Positions 1 through 8,729 of a DNA stretch of 64,000 nucleotides are shown one piece after another. Source of the stretch: RPRB01 sp035519675 (lineage in GTDB: Bacteria; Myxococcota; Myxococcia; Myxococcales; Myxococcaceae); NCBI GenBank assembly GCA_035519675.1, contig DATIWB010000112.1:8871-72870 (forward strand). The letters are read 5' to 3'. Within the stretch, counting starts at the first letter, position 1, and each line of letters opens with the position of its first letter. Below the pieces are notes generated by a model. It was not told the origin of the DNA, made no database searches, and was given only the letters and a program-made list of their open reading frames with translations. Made by a program: the position numbers and the translations under genes.

Positions 1-1706
1 CCGTTCTTCGGCGAGTTCCAGCCGTTTCCCCCCAGCAAGGTCACCGTGCGGATCTCCTTCTTGCCGGTGGTCTTCTTGAGGTTCTCGATCTCCTTCGGGT
101 CGCAGGTGTTGGTGATGATGTCCTCCACCGCCAGCGCCGGCGCCACCAGCCCCACCCGCTGCCACTCGTCGGGGATGAAGAGCGCCTCGAAGTCGACGAT
201 GGGATCGAGCTTGCTCTTCGCCTTCTCCACCGCCTTGCGCCGGCGGTAGCTGTCCTTGACGTCCCTGGTCGCCTCCTGGACCTCCTCGAAGTAGTCGCGG
301 CGATCCTCGAGGTAGTACCGCCCCACCAGCTTCTTGGCCTGGGCGGTGAAGGTCGTCTGGTCCGCGGTGTAGCTCTCGGCCCCACGCACCGCACCGCCGC
401 CCTGCACCACGTCGTCCCAGAAGTCGTTGGTCATCTCCACCCCGTAGGGCGTGTTGGGGTAGAGCACGGCGAAGGTCCTGTAGCCCATGACCTTGGTGGC
501 CCAGTCCACCAGGCCTCTGGTCTGGGCCGAGTAGGTCAGCATGTTCCGGAAGACGAACGGGCCGATGGCGGTCACGTCCTCGCTCCGGGTGAGCGTCAGC
601 AGCGGTAGCCCGAGGTCCTGCGCCACCAGCGCCGCGCGCTTGCTGTCCTCGATGAACAGCGGGCCGATGGCCGCCACGGCGCCGTCGTTGAAGACCAGCT
701 CCTCCACCGCGGTGGCCGCGCGCGTGCCGTCGCCCTGCGTGTCCTTGACCACCAGCTCGACGTCGCTGCCCTTCAGCCCCAGGCGAATGCCGCGCATCAC
801 CGCCTCGCCGAAGGCCTTGTACTTCCCGGTGAGCGGGAGCAGCACCCCCAGCGTCCGCCCGCGCACCTGACCCACCCGGTCGGCGCGGGCGAGCATCTCC
901 TGCGCCTCGGCGGTGTACGGGCTCCCCGGCGCGTTCGAGAGCAGCGACTGCAGGGTGGCCTTGAGCTTCAGGAAGTCGCGGGTGTGCTGGTACACGCGGG
1001 CGAGCTTGAAGGTGAGGAGCGGCCACGCCGGGTGGGAGGGGGAGAGGTCCGCCTGCACCCGCGCGACCTCGTCGCTCCCCACCTGCGCGTCCACCAGCTC
1101 GCCGATGTGCGCCAGCGCCGCGCTGCGCTCCTCGGGCGTGGAGGCCTGCTCGACCTTCTGCAGCGCCATCTTCATCGCCTGGTCGTACAGCCGGGCGCCC
1201 TCGGCCGATCGGCGGAGCGCGTCCTCGAGCTGCGCCCGCTGCTCGGCCGGGATGCGGTCGCGGAGCGGGAGCAGCGTCTGGTACGCGTCCCGGTAGCTCT
1301 TCAGCTCCAGCGCCGACAGGCCGAGCTTGAACCGCGCGTCCTGCGCCTGGGGGAAGAGGGGATTCTCGAAGAGCAGCTCGTTGAACTGCTTCCGGGCGTT
1401 CAGGTAGTCGCCCAGCTCGAAGGAGAGGACCCCGGCCCGGTAGAGGGCCTCCTCGCCGGCGGTGGTCGCCGGGTAGGCCTTCCGGAAGTTCTGGTAGATC
1501 TCCACCTGCTTCTGCTTGGGCTGGCCGCGCGCGGTGGCCTCCACCTGCGCGAGGGCCTGGTCGGCGTTGGGGTCCTTGCGGATCTCCCCGCTCGGCCTGC
1601 GAGGCGGGGCTCCCGGGAGGTCAGGCAGCGCGCCGGAGCCCTGGCCGGCGCAGCCGAGGGCGAGCAGGGCGGCCAGCGCGGCGGCCGCGAGGCGAAGGTG
1701 CATCAT
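1..1706 (-). CDS. LpoA-like lipoprotein / periplasmic binding-fold protein (3' end missing)
   Basis: The gene runs off the left edge, so its C-terminus is unseen. About 568 codons are visible. The start is the first of two adjacent ATGs, preceded by AAGGAG at a good distance. A lipoprotein signal (LLALGC) is followed by a helical, TPR-like half containing 'QAQDARFKLGLSALEL'. From about residue 282 a type-1 periplasmic binding fold begins ('LGVLLPLTGKYKAFGEAV'), as in leucine-binding proteins. This two-part layout is that of LpoA-type penicillin-binding-protein activators, outer-membrane lipoproteins that stimulate peptidoglycan synthases. The family layout is clear, but the PBP-activating role is inferred. 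Myxobacteria encode many such binding-fold lipoproteins, so a transport or sensing role is possible. Confidence 0.8.
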   Translation of the reverse strand, partial: MMHLRLAAAALAALLALGCAGQGSGALPDLPGAPPRRPSGEIRKDPNADQALAQVEATARGQPKQKQVEIYQNFRKAYPATTAGEEALYRAGVLSFELGDYLNARKQFNELLFENPLFPQAQDARFKLGLSALELKSYRDAYQTLLPLRDRIPAEQRAQLEDALRRSAEGARLYDQAMKMALQKVEQASTPEERSAALAHIGELVDAQVGSDEVARVQADLSPSHPAWPLLTFKLARVYQHTRDFLKLKATLQSLLSNAPGSPYTAEAQEMLARADRVGQVRGRTLGVLLPLTGKYKAFGEAVMRGIRLGLKGSDVELVVKDTQGDGTRAATAVEELVFNDGAVAAIGPLFIEDSKRAALVAQDLGLPLLTLTRSEDVTAIGPFVFRNMLTYSAQTRGLVDWATKVMGYRTFAVLYPNTPYGVEMTNDFWDDVVQGGGAVRGAESYTADQTTFTAQAKKLVGRYYLEDRRDYFEEVQEATRDVKDSYRRRKAVEKAKSKLDPIVDFEALFIPDEWQRVGLVAPALAVEDIITNTCDPKEIENLKKTTGKKEIRTVTLLGGNGWNSPKN

Positions 1707-1756
1707 GGGGGTCGCTCCTTACCAGACTGACGCGGAGGGGCGACCCCTTGCCAGCG

Positions 1757-1984
1757 CTACGCCAGTCGCTGAGGCGACTCGGTGACCTCGCGCACCCCAC
1801 CCTCGGCGTGGATCTGCTCCAGGAAGCGGGTGAACGCGTCCAGGGTGCAGGCAGGCCCGGGGGGCCCGAGGCGGCACACCGCCACGCCTTCCCGCTCGAC
1901 GAGGATGGTCTCTCCGGCCTGCACCCGCTCGAGCAGCTTGGCGAAACGGATGACGGCCTCGGCCTCGGCGACGCGGGTCAGCAT
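1757..1984 (-). CDS. Phd/YefM-type antitoxin-like small protein
   Basis: This 75-residue protein begins MLTRVAEAEAVIRFAKLLER and continues VQAGETILVEREGVAVCRL. That pattern is typical of Phd/YefM antitoxins (F-x-x-LL-x-x-V-x-x-GE-x-x-x-x-x-R-x-G-x-x-V-x-x-L), which bind operator DNA through the N-terminal half and neutralise a toxin with the C-terminal tail. The frame stays open upstream, but those residues do not look protein-like, so the internal ATG is chosen. No toxin gene lies beside it: the downstream gene is the LpoA-like lipoprotein and the upstream neighbour is divergent. It may be an orphan antitoxin or a solitary DNA-binding regulator. The family call is fairly safe; the function is not. 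Confidence 0.6.
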   Translation of the reverse strand: MLTRVAEAEAVIRFAKLLERVQAGETILVEREGVAVCRLGPPGPACTLDAFTRFLEQIHAEGGVREVTESPQRLA

Positions 1985-2371
1985 GCGCCGGCTATCCTCC
2001 CGCCCGGTGCGGGTCGCAAGCCGCATCGAGTCAACCGCGACACATCGGCTGCAGACAGTGCGGGCGTGCGGGCGACCGCGCTCCTCCAAGCAGCGAGCAC
2101 GATCGCCGGGACACTCGCGTTCGCCATCGCGCGAGGGATGGGTGGCGCAGCTCAGAAGCCACGAGCATGCGTGTGTGCGGATTGGATTCACTCAGGGTGA
2201 AGGCGGAACCGGCCGGTGGTGATTTGTGCGCGAGAGCGTGCCCGCTCCGCCACACGAGGTTGCGCAGGGTTTTCGTCCAGCTCGCTCGGCCTGAGGTCGT
2301 CTGCGCCGCCGGCCGACGAGGCCGGAAGCGCTGGGCCAGGCAACGCCAGCGCCCCTTTCCCGGAGGACGAG

Positions 2372-3985
2372 ATGAAGCGTTTCCTGGCACTGTGTCTGAC
2401 CACCGGAGTCTCGGCGTACGCAGCACCGATCAGCGGAGTCCCTGCCGCGAACATCAAGGCCGATGGCTACGCTCCGGCGAGCCAGCTGACTCGCGAGTGG
2501 CGTCAGCACCCGGTCGCGGTGGGCGCGATGCCGGTGGAGAACCCTGACGGGATCGTGGGCTGGTACGGCTACGAGAACGACAGCCCCAGCCCCACCGACC
2601 CGACCCAGCCACAGACGCTGCCCACGCCCCTCAGCGCGGTGGAGGCTCAGAAGACCGAGCCGGACAAGAACACCTATCTGGTGCTCTGGAACCAGAAGGG
2701 CGCTGACCCCCACTACAACTATGGAACGCACTTCCTCTTCCAGGGCCACGAACTCGGTGCGAAGGACGCGGCCGGCGTCTCCCACAGCTACATCACCCGG
2801 ATCAACCTCGACGCGGACACCGCGCACCGGGTGACCCTGATGGCGACCCACGACGTCAACGGGAACCCGATCGCCCCCATCGACGGCTCGACGTGGGACC
2901 CGTTCGCCCAGCGGCTGCTCTTCACCACCGAGAGCGCCTCGGCGCCGGTCTATGCCGCGACGCTGAGCGTCCCCTCGCAGGTGGAGGACGTGTCCGGGGC
3001 CCTGGGCCGCGGTGGCTACGAGGGGATCCAGAACGACAACTACGGGAACATCTGGATCGTCGAGGACATCGGCGGCGCGAACAAGCCCGGCACCGTCTCC
3101 AAGCGACCCAACAGCTTCCTCTACCGGTACGTGCCCCGGCATCCCGGTGATCTCCACAACGGGAAGCTTCAAGTCCTCCAGGTCTGGGTGGGCGACCATC
3201 CGGCAACCTTCGATTCGCAGGCGGCGCTCTTCGCGCCCGACCAGGTGGCGATCAGGACCGCCGGGACCTCGTACAAGACCCGGTGGCTCACCATCCATGA
3301 CACCGCCGTGGACGGCACCACGCCCTTCAACGCCAACACCCTGGCGAAGGCCGCCGGCGGAACTCCGTTCAAGCGGCCGGAGAACGGCGTGTTCCGTCCG
3401 GGCAGCCACTTCCGCGAGTTCTTCTTCGACGAGACCGGCGACACCAACGCCACCAGCGTGGAGAACGCCGGCGCCGGTGGATGGGCCTCGATCTTCAAGC
3501 TGAGCCAGCACGGCGCCAATGCCGACGAGGGCCGGCTCTCGATCTTCTTCCAGGGCAACCAGGCCGTGGCCGGGCTGGACAACCTCTGCTTCCTCTCCGA
3601 CGACCTCCTCCTGGTGGTCGAGGATGCCGGCGATGGGCTCCACGGCCAGCGCAAGGCGCTCGACTCGGGCTTCCTCTTCGACGTCGACGCGGACTACTCG
3701 CACGGCAGGCAGCCGATCCGCTTCCTCGCCGAGGGCCGCGACGCCTCGGCGACGATCGATTCGGCCTTCGGGGGCTTCGGCAAGAACGAGGGCGACAACG
3801 AGATCACCGGCATCCACGTCTCGGACGGCGATCCGTCGGTGAACGGGATCCTCGGCGCCAAGGTTCCTCACTTCGGCCACGACGGGTGGCGGATGTTCTG
3901 GACCCAGCAGCACGGCGACAACGTCACCTGGGAAGTCACCCGGGCGAAGCACGGCGACAACGACGACGACCACGACGACTGGTAG
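2372..3985 (+). CDS. Secreted PhoX-like (DUF839) protein
   Basis: A 537-residue protein with an N-terminal signal peptide (MKRFLALCLTTGVSAYA). The ATG has GGAGG five bases upstream, which fixes the start even though the frame is open further 5'. Segments such as 'GTHFLFQGHE', 'GGYEGIQNDNYGNIWIVED' and 'LDNLCFLSDDLLLVVEDAGD' match the beta-propeller of DUF839/PhoX-like proteins, which use Ca and Fe to hydrolyse phosphate esters in the periplasm. The catalytic ligands were not verified, so alkaline phosphatase activity is a family-level inference. The C-terminus ends in an acidic tail (HGDNDDDHDDW) that could bind Ca2+. It is followed in the same direction by another secreted protein. Confidence 0.75.
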   Translation: MKRFLALCLTTGVSAYAAPISGVPAANIKADGYAPASQLTREWRQHPVAVGAMPVENPDGIVGWYGYENDSPSPTDPTQPQTLPTPLSAVEAQKTEPDKNTYLVLWNQKGADPHYNYGTHFLFQGHELGAKDAAGVSHSYITRINLDADTAHRVTLMATHDVNGNPIAPIDGSTWDPFAQRLLFTTESASAPVYAATLSVPSQVEDVSGALGRGGYEGIQNDNYGNIWIVEDIGGANKPGTVSKRPNSFLYRYVPRHPGDLHNGKLQVLQVWVGDHPATFDSQAALFAPDQVAIRTAGTSYKTRWLTIHDTAVDGTTPFNANTLAKAAGGTPFKRPENGVFRPGSHFREFFFDETGDTNATSVENAGAGGWASIFKLSQHGANADEGRLSIFFQGNQAVAGLDNLCFLSDDLLLVVEDAGDGLHGQRKALDSGFLFDVDADYSHGRQPIRFLAEGRDASATIDSAFGGFGKNEGDNEITGIHVSDGDPSVNGILGAKVPHFGHDGWRMFWTQQHGDNVTWEVTRAKHGDNDDDHDDW

Positions 3986-4088
3986 CTGACCTGGGGCCCT
4001 GGTGCGTCTCGTCGGGAGGACCCGGCGCGGCGCACCAGCGCGCGTTCCAGGGAGGCCTGTGCTTTCCGCCGGATGCGGGGTTCTTGCG

Positions 4089-4103
4089 CCCCGCCCGGCG
4101 GGG
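4089..4103 (+). other. Perfect 6-bp GC hairpin between two secreted-protein genes
   Basis: CCCCGC-CCG-GCGGGG forms a perfect stem in the gap between the PhoX-like gene and the beta-helix gene, about 30 bases before the latter's start. It is followed by TTCAG, not a T-run, so it is at best a weak or Rho-assisted terminator or a 5' leader stem. Confidence 0.3.
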
Positions 4104-4134
4104 TTCAGAATCTGCCGCCCGGGGAGGACATCCA

Positions 4135-5166
4135 ATGAGCACTCACCCCCTGACCGCGTGCGGGCTGGTGGCGCTTATCGGCGCCGCCTCGAGCAGCTGG
4201 GCCGGTGAACACCACGAACGGCCCGAGCAGGAGCACGTCTTCCGTGTCCCGCAGCGCTACGCGACCATCCAGGCCGCGGCGGACGATGCGAGCGATGGCG
4301 ACCAGATCGTCGTCGCCCGGGGACGCTTCTGCGGGGCGACCATCACCAAGCGGCTGGACTTGCGGGGGAAGGACGGGGCGACCATCATCGGATGCGAGAC
4401 GCCGGCGACCGGCGCGTACCGGGTCGGGTTCCTCCTGCCCGATGCGCGGGCCTCCGGGACGAAGATTCGTGGGTTTCGCTTCGACGGGCGGGGCGTCTCC
4501 AATGCCAACCTCACGCCGCTGGGCGCGGGCATCCTCGCCCGCTCCGCCGACCAGGTGACCGTGATCGACAACGACTTCCAGGGCACCTTCCAGGCGGTGA
4601 CCAACACCGACGGAAGCCACTGGAGTGTCCTCTTCAACCGCGTCGAGCACCTGACGGCGCTCACCTGCGACGGGGGCTGCGCGGGGGGCGACGCCATCGT
4701 GTTCCAGCAGCGGCTGGTGCTGGACCAGCGACCGAAGGGCAACGTCGCCGCGTTCAACCATGTCCAGGGCGACATCCCCGATGGTCTGAACGAGTTCTCG
4801 ATGACCGGGGTGTTCGTGCTCGGCCAGGAGCGGGCGCGGGTCGCCGCCAACCTCTTCCGGATCCCCCACAACCCGGCCGCGGCGGCCCATGGCGTGGGGG
4901 TCCTGGTGAGCGACCAGTGCTGCGCGGCGGTGGTGGTCTCGACCTCGGTGAAGACCGACGTGCTGTTCAACGACGGCCGGCGCTCCGAGCTGGTGCTCCG
5001 GGTGGATCCAGACGCCCAGGGCGGGGCGGGAAATCTCGAGGGCGCGCGCATCTTCGGGAACCGCGGACAGGTGGATCTGCCGGCGGGAGCAACCCCCGGG
5101 CACGATGCCCTTCGTCTCCGCCAGCAGTCGGCGGCGGCGACGGTGGGGCACGCCGTTCTCTACTGA
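4135..5166 (+). CDS. Secreted right-handed parallel beta-helix protein
   Basis: A 343-residue protein with a signal peptide (cleavage near SSSWAG) and a good Shine-Dalgarno (GGGGAGG). The body opens with 'RYATIQAAADDASDGDQI', the usual first turn of pectate-lyase-like/NosD-like beta-helices. Short repeating rungs follow ('VIDNDFQGTFQAVTNTDGSH', 'GARIFGNRGQVDL'). Such proteins are secreted carbohydrate-active or structural proteins. No lyase active-site signature stands out, so the substrate is unknown. It probably shares a transcript with the PhoX-like gene 150 bases upstream. Confidence 0.75.
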   Translation: MSTHPLTACGLVALIGAASSSWAGEHHERPEQEHVFRVPQRYATIQAAADDASDGDQIVVARGRFCGATITKRLDLRGKDGATIIGCETPATGAYRVGFLLPDARASGTKIRGFRFDGRGVSNANLTPLGAGILARSADQVTVIDNDFQGTFQAVTNTDGSHWSVLFNRVEHLTALTCDGGCAGGDAIVFQQRLVLDQRPKGNVAAFNHVQGDIPDGLNEFSMTGVFVLGQERARVAANLFRIPHNPAAAAHGVGVLVSDQCCAAVVVSTSVKTDVLFNDGRRSELVLRVDPDAQGGAGNLEGARIFGNRGQVDLPAGATPGHDALRLRQQSAAATVGHAVLY

Positions 5167-5231
5167 CGCCGCTCCCGGGCCCCACGCCGCGCGCCGAGCT
5201 CCACACCGAGCTGGAGGCGACGAGCGTGGGG

Positions 5232-5585
5232 TCAACAGGTCAGGTGCAGAATCGCGTTGGTGCGGCGCCGCCGCTCGGCGGAGAGCAGCTCGACGGCCTC
5301 ACCGGTCGGCAGTGCGATCAGCTCGACGTGGCGACGCGCGGCCTCCCGATGGACCGCGGGCATGATGGGGAGTGCTCCCTGGGCGCCGGTTCCGACGATG
5401 AGCCGCTTGCAGCGCCAGGGAATGCGCTCGTCGAGCGACAGAGGCGTGTGCCCGAGGGAAGCTCGGTACTTCTTCGAGGCCCCCTTCTTGCGGCGCACGA
5501 TCTTCCCTCGGTCGATCACCACGTCCTTGCAGTACTCGGAACCGTCGATCCGGATGCTGCCGAATTCGTACCGGTCGAATCTCAT
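5232..5585 (-). CDS. Mth938-like domain protein
   Basis: A 117-residue protein starting MRFDRYEFGSIRIDGSEYCK. It contains the typical 'VVIDRGKIVRRKKGASKKY' and 'LIVGTGAQG' segments of the Mth938/NDUFAF3 family (DUF498), small alpha/beta proteins related to a mitochondrial complex I assembly factor. The biochemical role in bacteria is not settled. It is divergent from amrS with 165 bp between the starts, so the two may share a control region. The family call is strong; the function is unknown. Confidence 0.85.
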   Translation of the reverse strand: MRFDRYEFGSIRIDGSEYCKDVVIDRGKIVRRKKGASKKYRASLGHTPLSLDERIPWRCKRLIVGTGAQGALPIMPAVHREAARRHVELIALPTGEAVELLSAERRRRTNAILHLTC

Positions 5586-5750
5586 GGCGCAGCTCGCTTC
5601 CCGGGTTGAGCTCCCGCCTCGGTCGTTGCAAGACCGGAACCTGAGCGATCAGGCTCGTTCCGAGGGTCGGCGGGCGCAAGGCTTGCGCGTCCCCCTCCCT
5701 GCTCCAGAACCGGCACGGGAGATGCTATCCGGATGGACTGGAGTGCACCC

Positions 5751-6878
5751 ATGACTCGACCGGCGACCGCGGCAAGGGCCCTTCGCGAGGAGATCGCACC
5801 CGGTGTCGTTCGCGGCGAGTGGTGGCATCGCCTCGACGACGGCCGCATCCAGTGCGATCTCTGCCCGCGCTCCTGCAAGCTCCACGAGGGCCAGAAGGCC
5901 TTCTGCTTCGTCCGTGAGGCCCGGGACGGGCAGATCGTGCTCACCAGCTACGGGCGCGCGACCGGTTTCTGCGTCGACCCCATCGAGAAGAAGCCGCTGA
6001 ACCACTTCTACCCGGGCTCGAGCGTGCTCTCCTTCGGCACCGCGGGCTGCAATCTCGGTTGCCGCTTCTGCCAGAACTGGGACATCTCCAAGGCCCGCGA
6101 GGACCGCATCCTGTCCGCGAGGGCGTCGCCGACACGGGTCGCGGAGGCCGCGCTGGAGGCCGGCTGCAGGAGTGTCGCCTTCACCTACAACGACCCGATC
6201 GTCTTCGCCGAGTACGCGATCGACTGCGCCATCGAGGCGCACGCGCGCGGAATCAAGACGGTGGCGGTGTCGAGTGGCTACATGGCCCCCGAGGCCCGCC
6301 GCGCCTTCTACGCCCACATGGACGCGGCGAACATCGATCTCAAGGCGTTCACCGAGAGCTTCTATCGAGAGCTGAGCTTCGCCCACCTCGAACCGGTCCT
6401 CGACACGCTGAAGTGGCTCAGGCACCAGACTGCGGTCTGGCTCGAGGTCACGACCCTTCTGATCCCTGGCCGCAATGATTCCGAGGAGGAGGTGGAGAAG
6501 CTCTGCGCCTGGTTCGCCAGAGAGCTGGGCCCGGAGGTGCCGCTGCACTTCACCGCCTTCCACCCCGACTTCATGATGATGGACGTTCCCCCGACCCCGC
6601 CGGCGACGCTGCTCCGGGCGCGCGAGCAGGGGAAGGCCGCTGGCCTGAAGCACGTGTACACGGGGAACGTCCGCGATGTCCGTGGCCAGTCGACCTACTG
6701 CGCCAGGTGCGGCCAGCAGATCGTCGGCCGGGATGGGTACGAGATCACCGACTGGCAGCTCGACCGGGAGGGCCGGTGCAGTGCCTGCAAGGAGCGCCTC
6801 GCCGGCCACTTCGACGCCCAACCGGGTCGCTGGGGGTCCCGGCGCAGGCCGCTCGTCCTTGCCCAGGAGTCCCACTGA
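5751..6878 (+). CDS. amrS: AmmeMemoRadiSam system radical SAM enzyme
   Basis: A 375-residue radical SAM protein. The [4Fe-4S]/SAM-binding motif is C100-NLG-C104-RF-C107, within 'GTAGCNLGCRFCQNW'. An N-terminal Cys cluster (CDLCPRSCKLHEG, C35/C38/C42) and a C-terminal zinc-ribbon-like pair of CxxC motifs frame the core, as in AmrS, which is related to pyruvate-formate-lyase activating enzymes. I prefer the ATG at 5751, seven bases after GGAG, over the ATG 18 bases upstream that lacks a well-placed site. The Memo partner amrB follows after 41 bp. The system's chemistry is unresolved, and the usual third member, AMMECR1, is not in this window. Confidence 0.93.
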   Translation: MTRPATAARALREEIAPGVVRGEWWHRLDDGRIQCDLCPRSCKLHEGQKAFCFVREARDGQIVLTSYGRATGFCVDPIEKKPLNHFYPGSSVLSFGTAGCNLGCRFCQNWDISKAREDRILSARASPTRVAEAALEAGCRSVAFTYNDPIVFAEYAIDCAIEAHARGIKTVAVSSGYMAPEARRAFYAHMDAANIDLKAFTESFYRELSFAHLEPVLDTLKWLRHQTAVWLEVTTLLIPGRNDSEEEVEKLCAWFARELGPEVPLHFTAFHPDFMMMDVPPTPPATLLRAREQGKAAGLKHVYTGNVRDVRGQSTYCARCGQQIVGRDGYEITDWQLDREGRCSACKERLAGHFDAQPGRWGSRRRPLVLAQESH

Positions 6879-6919
6879 ACGGCTTCCCGATCCAACCCCA
6901 CGATGGGGAGTGTCGACCG

Positions 6920-7750
6920 ATGTCATCGAACTCGGTGAGCAAGGTGCGGCGACCGGCAGTGGCCGGGTCCTTCTATCCCGGACACCCCGAGGCACTCCGC
7001 GGCACCGTGGACCGGCTCCTGGCCCAGGCTGCTCCACCGCCCATCCACGGTTCGTTGCGAGCGCTGATCGCGCCGCACGCCGGATACGTCTACTCCGGGC
7101 CGATCGCCGCCAGCGCCTATGCCGTGCTCGCCTGGGCATCTCCTCCCCCTCGCCGGATCGTGCTTCTGGGCCCGTCGCACCACCTCGGCTTCTCCGGACT
7201 GGCGCTCCCGGAGGCGGAGGCCCTCGAGACTCCGCTCGGCGTGGTCCCGATCGATTCCCTCGCCGCATCGCTTCCGGAGCGCTTTCCCCAGGTGCTCCGC
7301 TCGGATCGGGCGCACCAGCGGGAACACTCGCTGGAGGTGCAGCTGCCATTCCTCCAGCGTGTGCTCCCCGCAGGGTTCACCGTGGTGCCGCTGGCGGTCG
7401 GCCGGGCCGGGCCGGAAGAGGTGTCCGAGGTGATCGAGTTCCTGTGGAGACACCCCGGCACGCTGGTGCTGGTGAGCACGGACCTCTCGCACCATCTGCC
7501 CGCAGGCGAGGCCCGGGTGGTGGACACCCGGACGTCCGAGCTCATCGTCGCCGAGGAACCCGGGGCGCTCGATGCGGACATGGCCTGCGGCTACCACCCG
7601 CTCGCCGGCTTGCTGCTCGCGGCAAGGCGGGCCGGGCTCTCCATCGAGCTGCTCGATCTGCGGAACTCCTCGGACACCGCGGGAGATCCCGACCAGGTGG
7701 TGGGCTACGGCGCGTTCGCGGTGGTCGAGGGCCGCAGCGCCTCGGGTTGA
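6920..7750 (+). CDS. amrB: AmmeMemoRadiSam system protein B (Memo family)
   Basis: A 276-residue MEMO1-like protein starting after GGGGAG. It has the family's conserved metal/active-site positions: H53 in 'APHAGYVYSG', H87/H88 in 'GPSHHLGF', H191/H192 in 'STDLSHHL' and C223 in 'DMACGYHP'. Memo proteins resemble class III extradiol dioxygenases, and eukaryotic MEMO1 binds copper or iron. The protein ends shortly after the Memo fold (GRSASG), so AMMECR1 is not fused here as it is in some bacteria. It is likely co-transcribed with amrS. Confidence 0.93.
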   Translation: MSSNSVSKVRRPAVAGSFYPGHPEALRGTVDRLLAQAAPPPIHGSLRALIAPHAGYVYSGPIAASAYAVLAWASPPPRRIVLLGPSHHLGFSGLALPEAEALETPLGVVPIDSLAASLPERFPQVLRSDRAHQREHSLEVQLPFLQRVLPAGFTVVPLAVGRAGPEEVSEVIEFLWRHPGTLVLVSTDLSHHLPAGEARVVDTRTSELIVAEEPGALDADMACGYHPLAGLLLAARRAGLSIELLDLRNSSDTAGDPDQVVGYGAFAVVEGRSASG

Positions 7751-7819
7751 AACCGGCACAGCAGACCCCGGTCGACGAGCTCACCAGACCCGAGCATCCC
7801 GGGGGGAAAGCACCGGAGA

Positions 7820-8551
7820 TCAGTCCTCGTACCGGTCGTGGTGCCGCACCCAGGCCTGGGTGAACTCGAGGGCGTCCTCGTCGCGACCCTTCGGCACCAG
7901 GTCCAGGTAGTTGTAGGCGGTGTTCACCAGGTCGATGCCGCGGGCGTAGGCCGAGTAGGTGTGGAAGATGGTTCCGTCGCCGTCCCTGTAGAAGACGCTG
8001 AGCCCTTCCCGGTCCTGCGCCTCGCCCATGTCCTCCCGGGAATAGTTGTAGAGGACCGGCCCCTTCTTCAGCTGCTCGGGGGTGAAGGAGACGCCGTAGT
8101 CGTAGTTGAAGTCCGTCTTCCCCGAGGACAGCCACTTGAACTTCCACCCCATCCGCTTCTTGAAGGCCTCGAGCTTGTCCAGCGGCGCCCGGGAGATGGC
8201 GACGAAGGTCACGTCGCGGTGGTTCAGGTGCACTCCGATCTCGTTGAAGTTGTCTGCCCAGAACGAGCAGTGGGGACACCCCTCCTTCCAGTCCGGGCCG
8301 AACATGAAGTGGTAGACGACGAGCTGGCTCCGCGTCTCGAAGAGATCGCCCAGGGTCTCCTTCCCCTTCGGGCCGTCGAAGACGTACCGCTCGTCGACCT
8401 TCACCCAGGGGAGGGCCCGCCGTTGCCGACTCAGCTCGTCCCGGAGACGGGTGAACTCCTTCTCCTTGGCCAGGAACTTGGCCCGCGCCGACAGCCACTC
8501 CTCGCGCGAGACGACAGGATGGTCCTTGATGCCACTGCCCGCGTTGCCCAT
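7820..8551 (-). CDS. DUF899 thioredoxin-like protein
   Basis: A 243-residue member of the DUF899 family, thioredoxin-fold proteins of unknown substrate. The redox-type motif is C92-PH-C95 in 'WKEGCPHCSFWADNF', followed by the family's 'HLNHRDVTFVAISRAPLDKL' segment and the C-terminal 'DLVNTAYNYLDLVPKGRDE'. It is divergent from an ArsR-type regulator. One of two 17-bp operator-like sites lies about 75 bases upstream of its start, so the regulator probably controls it too. The family is certain; the reaction is not known. Confidence 0.92.
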   Translation of the reverse strand: MGNAGSGIKDHPVVSREEWLSARAKFLAKEKEFTRLRDELSRQRRALPWVKVDERYVFDGPKGKETLGDLFETRSQLVVYHFMFGPDWKEGCPHCSFWADNFNEIGVHLNHRDVTFVAISRAPLDKLEAFKKRMGWKFKWLSSGKTDFNYDYGVSFTPEQLKKGPVLYNYSREDMGEAQDREGLSVFYRDGDGTIFHTYSAYARGIDLVNTAYNYLDLVPKGRDEDALEFTQAWVRHHDRYED

Positions 8552-8624
8552 GCGCTCACCTCGGCTGCTCCGACCACCCGATGGGCGGCCCCGTCCACTG
8601 GGCGGGAGCTAGCCCCAGCACCTC

Positions 8625-8641
8625 TGTAAGCGCAAGCTACA
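8625..8641. promoter_or_regulatory. Operator-like imperfect palindrome, copy 1
   Basis: TGTAAGCGCAAGCTACA is a near-palindrome (TGTA-A-GC...GC-T-ACA) on the DUF899 side of the divergent spacer. It shares 15 of 17 positions with copy 2 at 8704, 79 bp away start to start. This is the typical appearance of a winged-helix dimer site, probably bound by the adjacent ArsR-type protein (inferred). Confidence 0.6.
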
Positions 8642-8692
8642 ATTCACTCGATGCAGTGGGCAGCGACCGGTGACGGACTGGCCCAAGACGGA

Positions 8693-8722
8693 TTGACTCG
8701 GTGTGTAAGCGGTTGCTACATC
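8693..8722 (+). promoter_or_regulatory. Predicted promoter of the ArsR/SRPBCC operon (leaderless)
   Basis: TTGACT (8693-8698) and TACATC (8717-8722) lie 18 bases apart, a plausible sigma-70-type promoter. A start point about seven bases on falls at 8729-8730, on the GTG of the regulator. No Shine-Dalgarno precedes that GTG, which fits a leaderless transcript. Operator copy 2 covers the spacer and -10, so binding would block transcription. Confidence 0.5.
8704..8720. promoter_or_regulatory. Operator-like imperfect palindrome, copy 2
   Basis: TGTAAGCGGTTGCTACA is a second copy of the site at 8625, differing at two central positions. It overlaps the predicted spacer and -10 of the regulator's promoter, which suggests autorepression. 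Confidence 0.6.
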
Positions 8723-8729
8723 TCTCGTC

